DNA of 64,000 nt from an uncultured Alphaproteobacteria bacterium (GTDB lineage: Bacteria; Pseudomonadota; Alphaproteobacteria; Caulobacterales; Caulobacteraceae), in contig CAIVVM010000063.1 of the NCBI GenBank assembly GCA_903909375.1, positions 1 to 64,000 of the forward strand, given 5' to 3'. This document shows, in pieces, positions 1 to 7,902 of the stretch. The translations under genes were made by a program, and so were the position numbers. Within the stretch, counting starts at the first letter, position 1. The number at the start of each line of letters is the position of its first letter. The notes beneath the pieces are model-generated. The model was not told the DNA's origin. It saw nothing but the letters and a program-made list of their open reading frames with translations, and made no database searches.

Positions 1-355
1 AACGTGTCTTGATGCTGGGTCCGGAGAAGGCGTAGGTGCGGATGGCCGCGACCCGATGGGTGGGCCAAGATCCAGCCGGCGCCAGCAGGGCGGCTTCTAC
101 GAAGCCCACATATCCGTCACGCAGCGACTGACCCAGACGCCAGACGCCTTCTTCCTCCAGAACCTCGAACCCCTCGCCGAACAGAAGCTGATCCATCTGT
201 TCGCTCTCGGCGTCGGGCGCGCTGCGGATGGCAGCCGCTGGCGCGGTGCAGGTCATGATTCGGGTGTCGAGATAGACCTCGGCCTCCAGTACGCCTTCCA
301 GCCAGCGTGCTGCGATACCGTCGCGACAGGGGGTGATGCGGGGGTCGTGCTTCAC
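1..355 (-). CDS. C40 (NlpC/P60-type) peptidase, N-terminal part, cut by window edge
   Basis: The frame opens with GTG at 355 and stays open to the window edge (118 codons read). The start overlaps the TGA of the leucyl aminopeptidase gene as GTGA, so the two are translationally coupled. The visible part begins VKHDPRITPCRDGIAARWLE and continues with a bacterial SH3-like segment (TAPAAAIRSAPDAESEQMDQ, then QLLFGEGF, GQSLRDGYVGFV). This matches the N-terminal region of NlpC/P60 cell-wall hydrolases that sit behind M17 aminopeptidases in Caulobacterales. The catalytic Cys-His domain lies outside the window, so the enzymatic call rests on the SH3 part and the neighbour. Confidence 0.72.
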   Translation of the reverse strand, partial: MKHDPRITPCRDGIAARWLEGVLEAEVYLDTRIMTCTAPAAAIRSAPDAESEQMDQLLFGEGFEVLEEEGVWRLGQSLRDGYVGFVEAALLAPAGSWPTHRVAAIRTYAFSGPSIKTR

Positions 356-1728
356 GCAAACCGTTCCCGGATCATCCGGTAGAGGCCCCGGATTGTCTGG
401 GCCTCGCCGCCGGCCGCATAGCCCGGCCGGGCACGAGGGTTCCAGGCGAAGACGTCCAGATGCACCCAGGCGCCCTTTGGCGCAAATCGCTGCAGGAATA
501 GCGCTGCCGTCACCGCACCGGCCTGGGCCCAGGCGTCGGGATCATTCTTGATGCCAGCAACATCTGAGTCGAGTGCGTCGCCGTAGGCTTTCCACAGCGG
601 CAGGCGCCACAATGGATCCCACTCCGCGCGTGCGGCGGCCTCGATATCGGCGGCCAGGTCTTCGTCATCAGTGAAGTAGGGCGGCAGTTGCGGGCCCAGC
701 GCCACGCGGGCGGCGCCGGTAAGGGTGGCCATGTCGATGGTCAGCGCCGGCTCCAGCTCGCTGGCCCGTGTCAGGGCGTCGGCCAGAATCAGGCGGCCCT
801 CGGCGTCGGTGTTGCCCACCTCGATCGACAGACCCTTGCGGGAGGCCAGAATGTCGCCCGGGCGCATCGCGTCGCCCGAGATGGCGTTCTCCACCACCGG
901 AACCAGGATCGACAGGCGCACCGGCAGGTTCGCGGTCATGATCATCCGACCCAGCGCCAGCACGTGGGCGGCGCCGCCCATATCCTTCTTCATGTTGCGC
1001 ATGCCGGCCGAGGGCTTGATGTCCAGCCCGCCGGTGTCGAACACCACGCCCTTGCCCACGAGGCACACGAGCGGCTTGTCACCCTCGCCCCAACTGATCT
1101 CGATCATCCTCGGCGCGCGGGATGGATCGGCGGCCCGGCCCACAGCATGCACAGCGGGGTAATTTTCGATGAGAAGGGCTTCGCCCTCGACCACGCTGAT
1201 CCGGGCGCCATGTTGCTCGGCAATCTCGCGGGCGATGGTTTCCATCTGGCGCGGGCCCATGTCGTTGGCGGGCGTATTGATCATATCGCGGGCCAGCGCG
1301 CAGGCGTGGGCGACCTGTCGGACTTCAGCAGCGTCGGCGCCCTCGGCGACCAGTCGGGGCTGCTCTGCGCCAGGTGTCTTGTAGCGGTCGAACCGATAGC
1401 TCCCCAAGGCGAAATGGAGCGCGATCTGGTCGGGGGTGACGCCGTGCGGCCGGGCGGCGATCCGGTAAACGCCGGGCGGCAGCTTCGCCGGTAGAGCCCG
1501 ATAGACGGTCGGATGCTGGGCGTCGCCGGCGCCGAACAGCACACGGTCGAGTGCGCCTTGCGCATCGGGAACCAGCAGCAACTGGCCGGTCTTGCCCTTG
1601 AAGTCGGCGGTGCGGGCCAGGGCGGCGACAAACGCGTCGGTCGCCAGAGCCGCCGTCGTCTCGGCCTCGGTCAGGGCATGGATCGGGACGGTCGGGCCGT
1701 CGAAGGTTTCAAGGATCACGTCGCTCAT
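352..1728 (-). CDS. M17 family leucyl aminopeptidase
   Basis: A cytosolic metallo-aminopeptidase of 458 residues that removes N-terminal amino acids from peptides. The C-terminal catalytic domain is plain: VGKGVVFDTGGLDIKPS with the first metal-binding Lys/Asp region, KKDMGGAAHVL, and the family signature NTDAEGRL at residues 306-313. The N-terminal third is the less conserved M17 macro-like domain. It is somewhat shorter than E. coli PepA (about 500), as is usual for the alphaproteobacterial PepB-like branch. It lies 9 bases after cpaA on the same strand and overlaps the C40 peptidase start by 4 bases, suggesting a peptide and cell-wall turnover pair. Confidence 0.93.
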   Translation of the reverse strand: MSDVILETFDGPTVPIHALTEAETTAALATDAFVAALARTADFKGKTGQLLLVPDAQGALDRVLFGAGDAQHPTVYRALPAKLPPGVYRIAARPHGVTPDQIALHFALGSYRFDRYKTPGAEQPRLVAEGADAAEVRQVAHACALARDMINTPANDMGPRQMETIAREIAEQHGARISVVEGEALLIENYPAVHAVGRAADPSRAPRMIEISWGEGDKPLVCLVGKGVVFDTGGLDIKPSAGMRNMKKDMGGAAHVLALGRMIMTANLPVRLSILVPVVENAISGDAMRPGDILASRKGLSIEVGNTDAEGRLILADALTRASELEPALTIDMATLTGAARVALGPQLPPYFTDDEDLAADIEAAARAEWDPLWRLPLWKAYGDALDSDVAGIKNDPDAWAQAGAVTAALFLQRFAPKGAWVHLDVFAWNPRARPGYAAGGEAQTIRGLYRMIRERFA

Positions 1729-1737
1729 GCTGTCACC

Positions 1738-2253
1738 CTAGAATCCGAGACCGGCGCCGAACAGGGTCTGCGGGAAAGCCACCAGAGCACCGATGGCGAT
1801 CGCCACGCCGTAGGGCACGCCCTCGCCCGGGTCGGCCAGCCTGGAGACCCAGCGGGGGCTGACCAGAATCAGAGGGCGCACTTGCGCAGATCTGAGGGTC
1901 ATCAGCAGGATAGCCAGCCCGCCACCCGCCATCGCCGTGGCCAGCAGGAACAGGCCGAGGGCCGGCAGGCCTAGCCAGAGGCACACCGCCGCCAGCAGTT
2001 TGGCGTCGCCGCCGCCTACCCAGCGCATTGCGAACATCCCCATTCCGGCGATCAGAACCGCCGCGCCGACGCCGAGGTTCATTGCTGCGGATGCAAGCGG
2101 CATGCCGACGACAAGGGCTGCGAGCGGGAACGCGGCCAGCAGCGCCGCAGAAATCCAGTTCGGAATCGTGAAGGACAGCGCATCCTCAACCGCCGCCGTA
2201 AGGGTCAGGCCGAGAAACACCAGGGCGGGGAGGGCGGCGAGGGCGGGCATCAT
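1738..2253 (-). CDS. cpaA: Prepilin peptidase CpaA (A24 family, Tad pilus)
   Basis: An inner-membrane aspartyl protease of about 171 residues that trims Flp prepilins. It is strongly hydrophobic with about six membrane segments and carries the two A24 aspartates: one in AVEDALSFTIPNW after the first membrane helix and one in GGGDAKLLAAV. I chose the ATG at 2253 (an ATG-ATG pair) because the membrane segment follows directly; the upstream frame to 2313 reads an Arg-rich stretch without family character. The neighbouring upstream gene is the Flp pilin, its expected substrate. In Caulobacter crescentus cpaA is followed by cpaBCDEF; here the next gene is an aminopeptidase, so the rest of the Tad machine must be elsewhere. 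Confidence 0.88.
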   Translation of the reverse strand: MMPALAALPALVFLGLTLTAAVEDALSFTIPNWISAALLAAFPLAALVVGMPLASAAMNLGVGAAVLIAGMGMFAMRWVGGGDAKLLAAVCLWLGLPALGLFLLATAMAGGGLAILLMTLRSAQVRPLILVSPRWVSRLADPGEGVPYGVAIAIGALVAFPQTLFGAGLGF

Positions 2254-2327
2254 TCCGGGTGACCTGTTTCGACCTCTTCTACGCGCCGTCGATGAACGGA
2301 GCGTTGCGGCCAAGGTTCCAGAGAAAA

Positions 2328-2353
2328 GGGCCCCGGCGTTTCCGCCGGGGCCC
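2328..2353 (-). terminator. Intrinsic terminator after pilA
   Basis: A perfect 11-bp GC-rich stem (2328-2338 with 2343-2353, GGGCCCCGGCG) and a 4-base loop. On the minus strand it is followed by TTTTCTCT. It lies 23 bases after the pilA stop and about 75 bases before cpaA, so it should end most pilA transcripts and allow only limited read-through into cpaA. Confidence 0.8.
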
Positions 2354-2376
2354 CGTTTCAGGTGTGGAAGCTGGGC

Positions 2377-2547
2377 TTAGGCGCCGCTGACCGCATCGCT
2401 GATCGTCTCAAAGTTAGTATTGAGGCTTTGGCCGACCGCAGTGAGAGCACCGACCAGCACAACGGCGATCAGGGCGGCGATCAGGCCATACTCGATGGCG
2501 GTGGCGCCGGATTCGTCTTTCAGGAAGCGGTTCATGAAGTTCGACAT
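2377..2547 (-). CDS. pilA: Flp/Fap-type pilin, major Tad pilus subunit
   Basis: A 56-residue precursor, MSNFMNRFLKDESGATAIEY followed by a hydrophobic helix. It has the class IVb Flp layout: a short basic leader ending in Gly, cleavage expected between G14 and A15, and the Glu5/Tyr6 pair of the mature protein (ATAIEY) leading into GLIAALIAVVLVGALTAV. The C-terminus is short and polar (SLNTNFETISDAVSGA). A good ribosome site (AGGAGA) lies about 8 bases before the ATG. The product would be cleaved by the CpaA encoded next and polymerised into the adhesive Tad pilus. Expression is probably cell-cycle controlled as in Caulobacter (see promoter entry). Confidence 0.95.
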   Translation of the reverse strand: MSNFMNRFLKDESGATAIEYGLIAALIAVVLVGALTAVGQSLNTNFETISDAVSGA

Positions 2548-2673
2548 GGGCTCTATCTCCTATTTGGCGAGCAGGTGGTGGGGGGCTTCAAGCGAATGCC
2601 TGCTCGCCCCTAAGAACACGATCAATCTGCGCCGCCAGACTTAAGTCCAGATAAAGTCACATCCCTAAAATCT

Positions 2674-2716
2674 GTAAATGATTATAGGCCGCTAACCCTT
2701 AATTGCTGTAAACCAT
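2674..2716 (-). promoter_or_regulatory. Putative pilA promoter with CtrA-like half-sites
   Basis: On the minus strand a perfect TATAAT (2681-2686) is preceded, where a -35 box would be, by TTTAC-N5-TTAA (2699-2712), resembling the TTAA-N7-TTAA CtrA box but with altered spacing. No sigma70 -35 hexamer is visible, as is typical of activator-dependent promoters. pilA of C. crescentus is CtrA-activated. The implied 5' leader is about 125 bases. The rest of 2548-2747 is AT-rich and noncoding. Confidence 0.5.
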
Positions 2717-2747
2717 GGGTCGAATTCAGATCCCGGGCAACGGCCGG

Positions 2748-4172
2748 TCATGCCTGAAAGTGGTGGCCCCTTCCGCCACCTCGCACGAACGACAAACCCG
2801 CCAGACCGATCATCAGCAAGATCAGAAGCATGGCGAATCCCCCTTGCTGGGTGCCGGTGACGCGCGTGCCAAGGTTGACCATCGTTGGAGCCAGCCAGGC
2901 TGTAGCCACGCCGGACAGGGCATAGACGCCGAAGAAGGTCCCCGTTTGCTCGGGTGGTGTCAGGCGCGTCAGCAATGTGCGGCTGGAGGCGTACTGGGCG
3001 GTGATGAAAATGGCATTCACAAAGCCGATCAGGATGAACACGACGTCGGGCATATGGGTGAAGACGGGTCCGTTCCAGAGCGGCCCATGGGCCGACGGAT
3101 CGTAGGGCCAGAAGAAGAGGATCAGGTCGGGCCGCATCCCCAGCATGGCGGCCAGCCCCAGCATCGACATCGAAATCTCGATCCTCAGCGCGTTCTTGGG
3201 ACCGATACCGGCGTCCAGCCAGCGACTGACATAGCCGCCCAGTACCGCCACGACGCTAAGAAGGATGCCGTAGCCCAACATCTCCAGGGCGCCCCATTTC
3301 ATGACGCCCACAGCATAGACCCCGGCATAGACCAGCACCCCATTCATGCCGTCCACGAAGAACATTCGCGAGCCGATATAGATGGCCGCGTCACGGTAGT
3401 GGGTGATCGCCCTCAGCATCCTCCAGAGCTCTACGGCCCCTTCCGTGACCGCCCGCAAGGGGCGGATACCTGTCGGCGGCGCGTCCGGCGTGAACAGGAA
3501 GAGCGGGATCGCGCCCAGCAACATCAGGCCCGCCGACATCAGCGCTACAACTCGCTGGGGTTCATTTGTCTCAGGATCCAGGCCGAACAGCGGGGCCGCT
3601 GGCACCCAGGGCCAGTCCACCACCCCGGGAAGGGCGAACGCCCAGGCGGTGAACGCGAGCGCCAGGACCGAAAACAGGTTGCCCAGCGACAGGGCCAGTC
3701 CCGAGGCCTTGTGCGCGTTGGCCAGACCCGCTGCCCTGATCAACAGCGAATTCTGCAGGATCCCGGCGTAATTGAAGAGCACCTGCACCGTCATGGCGAT
3801 CAGCATCGTCATGGCCACAGTCAGGCCTGTGCCGTCCGGCTTGGCCCACCAGAGGGCAGCGGTCAGTGGGATCATAAGGGCGACAATCACGCCCAGCATC
3901 CCCTTGCGTTGTCCCAGCTTGTCGATGGATGCGCCGAGGAACGGCGCCGTGGCCATCACCGCCCAGCCCGACCACTGCTGCCACTGCGAGATGATCTCCT
4001 GGCCGCGCACCGCGTCGCCGACCATGGCGCCCGCGACGTAGGGCATAAAAATGTAGATGATAATCAGGATGACGAACGGGCTTTGTCCGCCCTCGAAGAT
4101 GGCCCAGGAGACGCCCCCGCGATTGAGCTTCGTGTCCGGGCTGCGGTCAGGCGCGGCGGCGGTGTCTGTCAC
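2748..4172 (-). CDS. MFS transporter, Atg22/UMF1-like
   Basis: An inner-membrane protein of 474 residues with about 12 hydrophobic segments. The N-terminal motif GGVSWAIFEGGQSPFVILII and the loop DKLGQRKG between helices 2 and 3 fit the UMF1 (Atg22-like) branch of the major facilitator superfamily. Substrate unknown; eukaryotic Atg22 exports amino acids from vacuoles, but bacterial members are not well assigned. The start MTDTAAAPDRSPDTKLNRGG gives a cytosolic N-terminus before helix 1. It lies 109 bases after the aminotransferase gene on the same strand, so co-transcription is possible but not certain. Confidence 0.82.
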   Translation of the reverse strand: MTDTAAAPDRSPDTKLNRGGVSWAIFEGGQSPFVILIIIYIFMPYVAGAMVGDAVRGQEIISQWQQWSGWAVMATAPFLGASIDKLGQRKGMLGVIVALMIPLTAALWWAKPDGTGLTVAMTMLIAMTVQVLFNYAGILQNSLLIRAAGLANAHKASGLALSLGNLFSVLALAFTAWAFALPGVVDWPWVPAAPLFGLDPETNEPQRVVALMSAGLMLLGAIPLFLFTPDAPPTGIRPLRAVTEGAVELWRMLRAITHYRDAAIYIGSRMFFVDGMNGVLVYAGVYAVGVMKWGALEMLGYGILLSVVAVLGGYVSRWLDAGIGPKNALRIEISMSMLGLAAMLGMRPDLILFFWPYDPSAHGPLWNGPVFTHMPDVVFILIGFVNAIFITAQYASSRTLLTRLTPPEQTGTFFGVYALSGVATAWLAPTMVNLGTRVTGTQQGGFAMLLILLMIGLAGLSFVRGGGRGHHFQA

Positions 4173-4281
4173 TGGATTTCCCCCGGCGCCGCTTCATGCC
4201 GCGGCGACCTTGACGCTCACCGTAGCGGGCGGCCCTCGTCTGTCGAGGGGGATAAGGAACGGGACAGGGCCGCCCGGCCGA

Positions 4282-5454
4282 CTATGCCGCGAGACTTGCG
4301 TCCATGGCCGCCAGAACGGCTGCGCGATCCACGTTCACGCCCTGGGCCGCCAATGCCTCACAGAGCGCCGTCAGGCAGAGGCGCACATGCCAGGGGGTCG
4401 CAGAGGCTCCCATCAGTCCGATCCGCCAGACCCTGCCCTTGAGTGGGCCGAGACCCGCACCGATTTCCAGATCCCAGGTCTTCAGCACATGGGCGCGAAC
4501 CGCCGCCTCGTCGACGCCCTCGGGCACGAGCACCGTATTCAGTTGCGGTAACCGCCACTTCGGATCGACCAGCAGCTTCAGACCGGCGGCCTCCAGGCCC
4601 GCGGCAAGCGCCTCATGGGTGCGGGCGTGACGAACAGTGGAAGCCTGCAGGCCTTCCTCAAACAGCACCACCAGCGACTCGTGTAGCCCATAGAGGGCAT
4701 TGATCGGTGCTGTGTGATGGTAGGTCCGACCGCCGTCGCCGCCCCAGTAGGCCATCAGCAGGTTGAAATCGAGCAGCCAGTTCCGGACCTTTTCCTTGCG
4801 TCCGGTGATTGCGGCCTGGGCGCGTTTCGAGATCGCAATCGGCGATAGGCCGGGAGGAGCGGACAGGCATTTCTGCGTGCCGGAATAGAGGATGTCAGCG
4901 TCCCAGGCCGCGGCGTCCACCGCGATGCCGCCCAGCGAGGTCACGCAGTCCACGACGGAAAGCGCGCCATGCCTGCGGGCCAGGCCGCACAGTGCCGCTG
5001 CGTCGCTGCGAACCCCGGTGGAGGTTTCGGCATGTACAAAGGCGAGGACCTTGGTGGGTGCTTCGGCCAGGGCGGCCTCGACCCGCGCCGGATCGACCGG
5101 CTGGCCCCACTCATGCTCGATCGTGACCACCGTGGCGCCCGCGCGTCCTGCCATGTCGGCCATGCGCCCGCCGAACACGCCGTTGATCGCGACCACACAG
5201 CGGTCGCCGGGCTCCAGCAGGTTCATCATGGCGGCTTCCATGCCGGCGGTTCCGGGGGCCGGCAGCGGCACACAGGCGTGATCCGGCGCATTGAACACCC
5301 GTTGCAGGGCCGCCTTGATCTCCTCCATCAGCGTCTGGAACTCGGGGTCCAGATGGCCGATGGTCGGCCGCGCCAGGGCGGCCAGCACCCGCGGGCTGAC
5401 GTCGGACGGGCCCGGCCCCATCAGGACCCGGCGCGGCGGCTGGAAGGATTGCAT
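4282..5454 (-). CDS. Class V aminotransferase, alanine/serine--glyoxylate type
   Basis: A 390-residue PLP enzyme expected to transfer an amino group from alanine or serine to glyoxylate. The N-terminus has the typical MGPGPSDVSPRVLAALARP substrate-loop motif. The PLP-binding Asp is in VVDCVTSLGG (D169) and the Schiff-base Lys in YSGTQKCLSAPPGLSP (K195). Length matches the AGXT/SGAT family. It lies in a same-strand row with the phosphatase gene upstream (63-base gap) and the MFS gene downstream. Donor specificity cannot be read from sequence. Confidence 0.88.
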   Translation of the reverse strand: MQSFQPPRRVLMGPGPSDVSPRVLAALARPTIGHLDPEFQTLMEEIKAALQRVFNAPDHACVPLPAPGTAGMEAAMMNLLEPGDRCVVAINGVFGGRMADMAGRAGATVVTIEHEWGQPVDPARVEAALAEAPTKVLAFVHAETSTGVRSDAAALCGLARRHGALSVVDCVTSLGGIAVDAAAWDADILYSGTQKCLSAPPGLSPIAISKRAQAAITGRKEKVRNWLLDFNLLMAYWGGDGGRTYHHTAPINALYGLHESLVVLFEEGLQASTVRHARTHEALAAGLEAAGLKLLVDPKWRLPQLNTVLVPEGVDEAAVRAHVLKTWDLEIGAGLGPLKGRVWRIGLMGASATPWHVRLCLTALCEALAAQGVNVDRAAVLAAMDASLAA

Positions 5455-5517
5455 GACGGCTCCCCGTTGATCAGAGGCCGGGTGCTTAGGACGCCAGGGG
5501 CCCCGATGGCAACCAGA

Positions 5518-6294
5518 TCAGGCCAGCAAGCGGTCGTGGATGCGTTCGCGCAGGGCCGGCGTCAGCCCCAGCGCCTGGTCCAGATAGCCATCCAGCGAGC
5601 CGTGGTCGCGGCGCATTACCTGAAACGCCTCCTCCAGATATTCCGCCTCGACGCGCATGGCGGTCAACAAGGCCTCATCGGAAGGCTCCCGCCCACCCGA
5701 TGCCTGGGTTACGTGCTCGCGCATGACGGGCAGGCGCTCCACCATGCGCTCGTGATTGTTGGTGAGCAGATAGTCCTGGATGATGTCGTCGTCGTGGACG
5801 CCGGCCACATGATGGGTCAACGCGCAGATGATGCCGGTGCGATCCTTGCCTGCCGCGCAATGCACCAGGATCGGGCCTGTGGTTTCGGCCAAAGCCTGGA
5901 AGTAGCGGGTGTAGAGATCAATGTGGCGACGCTGGCCGGGCGCGGCCCGATAGTAGTCGCGCATGTAGGCGTGAAACGAATCGACGCTCAGGTCAGACGA
6001 CGCAATGAAGGTAGACCACTCATCGGCTGCTTCCTGCCCGATATCATTTTCGATGACCTGGGCGGAGAACCCGTCCCACCGCCGACTGGGCTCGCGCTCG
6101 CGTTCATTGGACCGGCGCAGGTCGACGATCACCGACAGGCCCATATCGGCAAGCTTCTGAAGATCTGCGTCGGTGGCGCGGGATTGGTTGGCCGCGCGAT
6201 AAAGCAGGCCACGCTTCAACCGCCGTTGGCCGGCGGCGTAGTCACCGAAGTCACGGAAGTTTTCGATGCCGTCAAAGGGGATGTGTCGGGTCAT
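5518..6294 (-). CDS. Tyrosine-protein phosphatase (DSP-like, Y_phosphatase3 type)
   Basis: A 258-residue cytosolic phosphatase with the Cys-X5-Arg catalytic loop HCAAGKDRTG (C146, R152). The opening FDGIENFRDFGDYA ('NFRD' motif) is typical of this atypical dual-specificity/phosphoinositide phosphatase group, as is the VIVDLRRSNERE segment. I used ATG 6294, whose product starts MTRHIPFDG; an in-frame ATG at 6351 would add 19 residues without family similarity and start next to the amn stop. It follows amn by 57 bases on the same strand. The substrate (phosphotyrosine or phosphoinositide) is unknown. Confidence 0.88.
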   Translation of the reverse strand: MTRHIPFDGIENFRDFGDYAAGQRRLKRGLLYRAANQSRATDADLQKLADMGLSVIVDLRRSNEREREPSRRWDGFSAQVIENDIGQEAADEWSTFIASSDLSVDSFHAYMRDYYRAAPGQRRHIDLYTRYFQALAETTGPILVHCAAGKDRTGIICALTHHVAGVHDDDIIQDYLLTNNHERMVERLPVMREHVTQASGGREPSDEALLTAMRVEAEYLEEAFQVMRRDHGSLDGYLDQALGLTPALRERIHDRLLA

Positions 6295-6351
6295 GGTCAG
6301 TTCGGTATCCCGGTTGGGCAGAAGTTTCGGTACACTAATCGGGCGTCGCAC

Positions 6352-7797
6352 TTACCGGAACGGCGGCTCATCAAAGCTGCGCAGTTTGCGAGAGTGCAGC
6401 CTTGAACCTTCGGCCCGCAACAGATCGATGGCCTCAAGGCCGATCTGCAGATGCTGGGCGATCGCGCGGTCATAGAAGGCGTTGGCCTGGCCAGGGAGCT
6501 TGATTTCGCCGTGCAGCGGTTTGTCCGACACGCACAGCAAGGTCCCGTACGGCACCCGGAAGCGATAGCCCTGGGCGGCGATCGTGGCGCTTTCCATGTC
6601 GATGGCCACGGCGCGGCTCTGGTTGAAGCGCAGCGCGCTGGATGAGTATTTGAGCTCCCAGTTGCGGTCGTCGGTCGAGACGACCGTGCCGGTGCGCAGG
6701 CGGCGCTTCAGCACATCGCCGGTCTCTCCGGTGATCCGCTCGGCGGCGCCGTTCAGCGCCACCTGGACTTCTGCCAGCGGCGGGATCGGAATCTCCGGCG
6801 GCAGCACCTTGTCCAGCACATGGTCGTCGCGGAGGTAGGCGTGGGCAAGGACGTAGTCGCCGATCTTCTGCGAGCCGCGCAGGCCACCGCAGTGGCCGAT
6901 CATCAGCCAGGCCTGGGGCCGGAGCACCGCCAGATGGTCGCACACGGTCTTGGCATTGGACGGGCCGACGCCGATGTTGACCAGGGTAATGCCCGCCCGT
7001 CCGGGCGCCATGAGGTGATACGCCGGCATCTGATGTTTGCGCCATGTCCCTGCGGCGACGGCGCCTTCTGGGTCGGGCGTATCGGCGGTGATCATCACGT
7101 GGCCCGCCGCCGACAAGGCGGTGTAGGGGCCGCCCGCCTTCAACTGGGCTGCGGCCCAACTCACGAACTCATCCACATAGCGGTGGTAGTTGGTGAACAG
7201 GATGTACTGCTGGGCGTGTTCGGCCGGCGTACCAGTGTAGTGGGCCAGGCGCGCCAGCGAGAAATCGGTCCGCAGTCCGTCGAAAAGCGCCAGCGGACGG
7301 GCCTCGTCTTCCGCGCCGATCCAGGCTCCGTCAGCGATCTCGTCACCGATGAACGCCAGTTCCGTGGTCGGAAAGTGCTGGCCGATCTCTATGGAGCTGA
7401 CGTCGGCCTTGGCGATGTCGGCCGGATCCAGAACGTAGGGAAACGGTATCTCCTGGGTGGAACGACCCACGTCCAACTCGACCTCGAAATCCTCCTGCAG
7501 CAGTGACAGCTGTTCGATCAGATAGTCGCGATAGAGTTCCGGCCGGGTGACGGTGATGGCGTAACGCCCGGGTGCTGCGATCCGGGCATAGGCCCGGCTG
7601 ATACGGGGGAAGGGCTTCCCTGGCGGCCAGGTCAGGCGCAACTCAGGATACACATAGGCCCCCGCAAGGTGGGCTGAGGGATCCGGCGCGGGGCCCCCGG
7701 CCAGGAAGGTCTTGAGGGCGCTGCTGAGAGACTCGACGCTTTGGCGGTATTCAGTCTCTAGCCGATCAACGATGTCGGCTGCGTTTGTCTTGTTCAT
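6352..7797 (-). CDS. amn: AMP nucleosidase
   Basis: A 481-residue enzyme that hydrolyses AMP to adenine and ribose-5-phosphate, a purine salvage and adenylate control step; E. coli Amn has 484 residues. The N-terminal domain includes PELRLTWPPGKPFPRISRAYARI, and the C-terminal phosphorylase-like domain includes TLVNIGVGPSNAKTVCDHLA, MIGHCGGLR and VAIDMESATIAAQGYRFRVPYGTLLCVSDKPLHGE. I chose ATG 7797 (MNKTNAADIVDRLE); the frame stays open further upstream only because it runs antisense to the symporter gene. It heads the minus-strand series amn, phosphatase, aminotransferase. Confidence 0.93.
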   Translation of the reverse strand: MNKTNAADIVDRLETEYRQSVESLSSALKTFLAGGPAPDPSAHLAGAYVYPELRLTWPPGKPFPRISRAYARIAAPGRYAITVTRPELYRDYLIEQLSLLQEDFEVELDVGRSTQEIPFPYVLDPADIAKADVSSIEIGQHFPTTELAFIGDEIADGAWIGAEDEARPLALFDGLRTDFSLARLAHYTGTPAEHAQQYILFTNYHRYVDEFVSWAAAQLKAGGPYTALSAAGHVMITADTPDPEGAVAAGTWRKHQMPAYHLMAPGRAGITLVNIGVGPSNAKTVCDHLAVLRPQAWLMIGHCGGLRGSQKIGDYVLAHAYLRDDHVLDKVLPPEIPIPPLAEVQVALNGAAERITGETGDVLKRRLRTGTVVSTDDRNWELKYSSSALRFNQSRAVAIDMESATIAAQGYRFRVPYGTLLCVSDKPLHGEIKLPGQANAFYDRAIAQHLQIGLEAIDLLRAEGSRLHSRKLRSFDEPPFR

Positions 7798-7902
7798 CCG
7801 GGGCAATATAGCGCCTCTGTGTGACGCTTGCGAGCGCGTCCTGCTGGACGAGGCCTCCGATCTTGGCGACAAGGGTGCAAGTGCGTTTCCCCCGGGGGCC
7901 AA

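Noticed and set aside
4230-4250. CCCTCG/CGAGGG hairpin after the aminotransferase gene
   Set aside because: Six pairs without a T tract; could be chance in GC-rich DNA.
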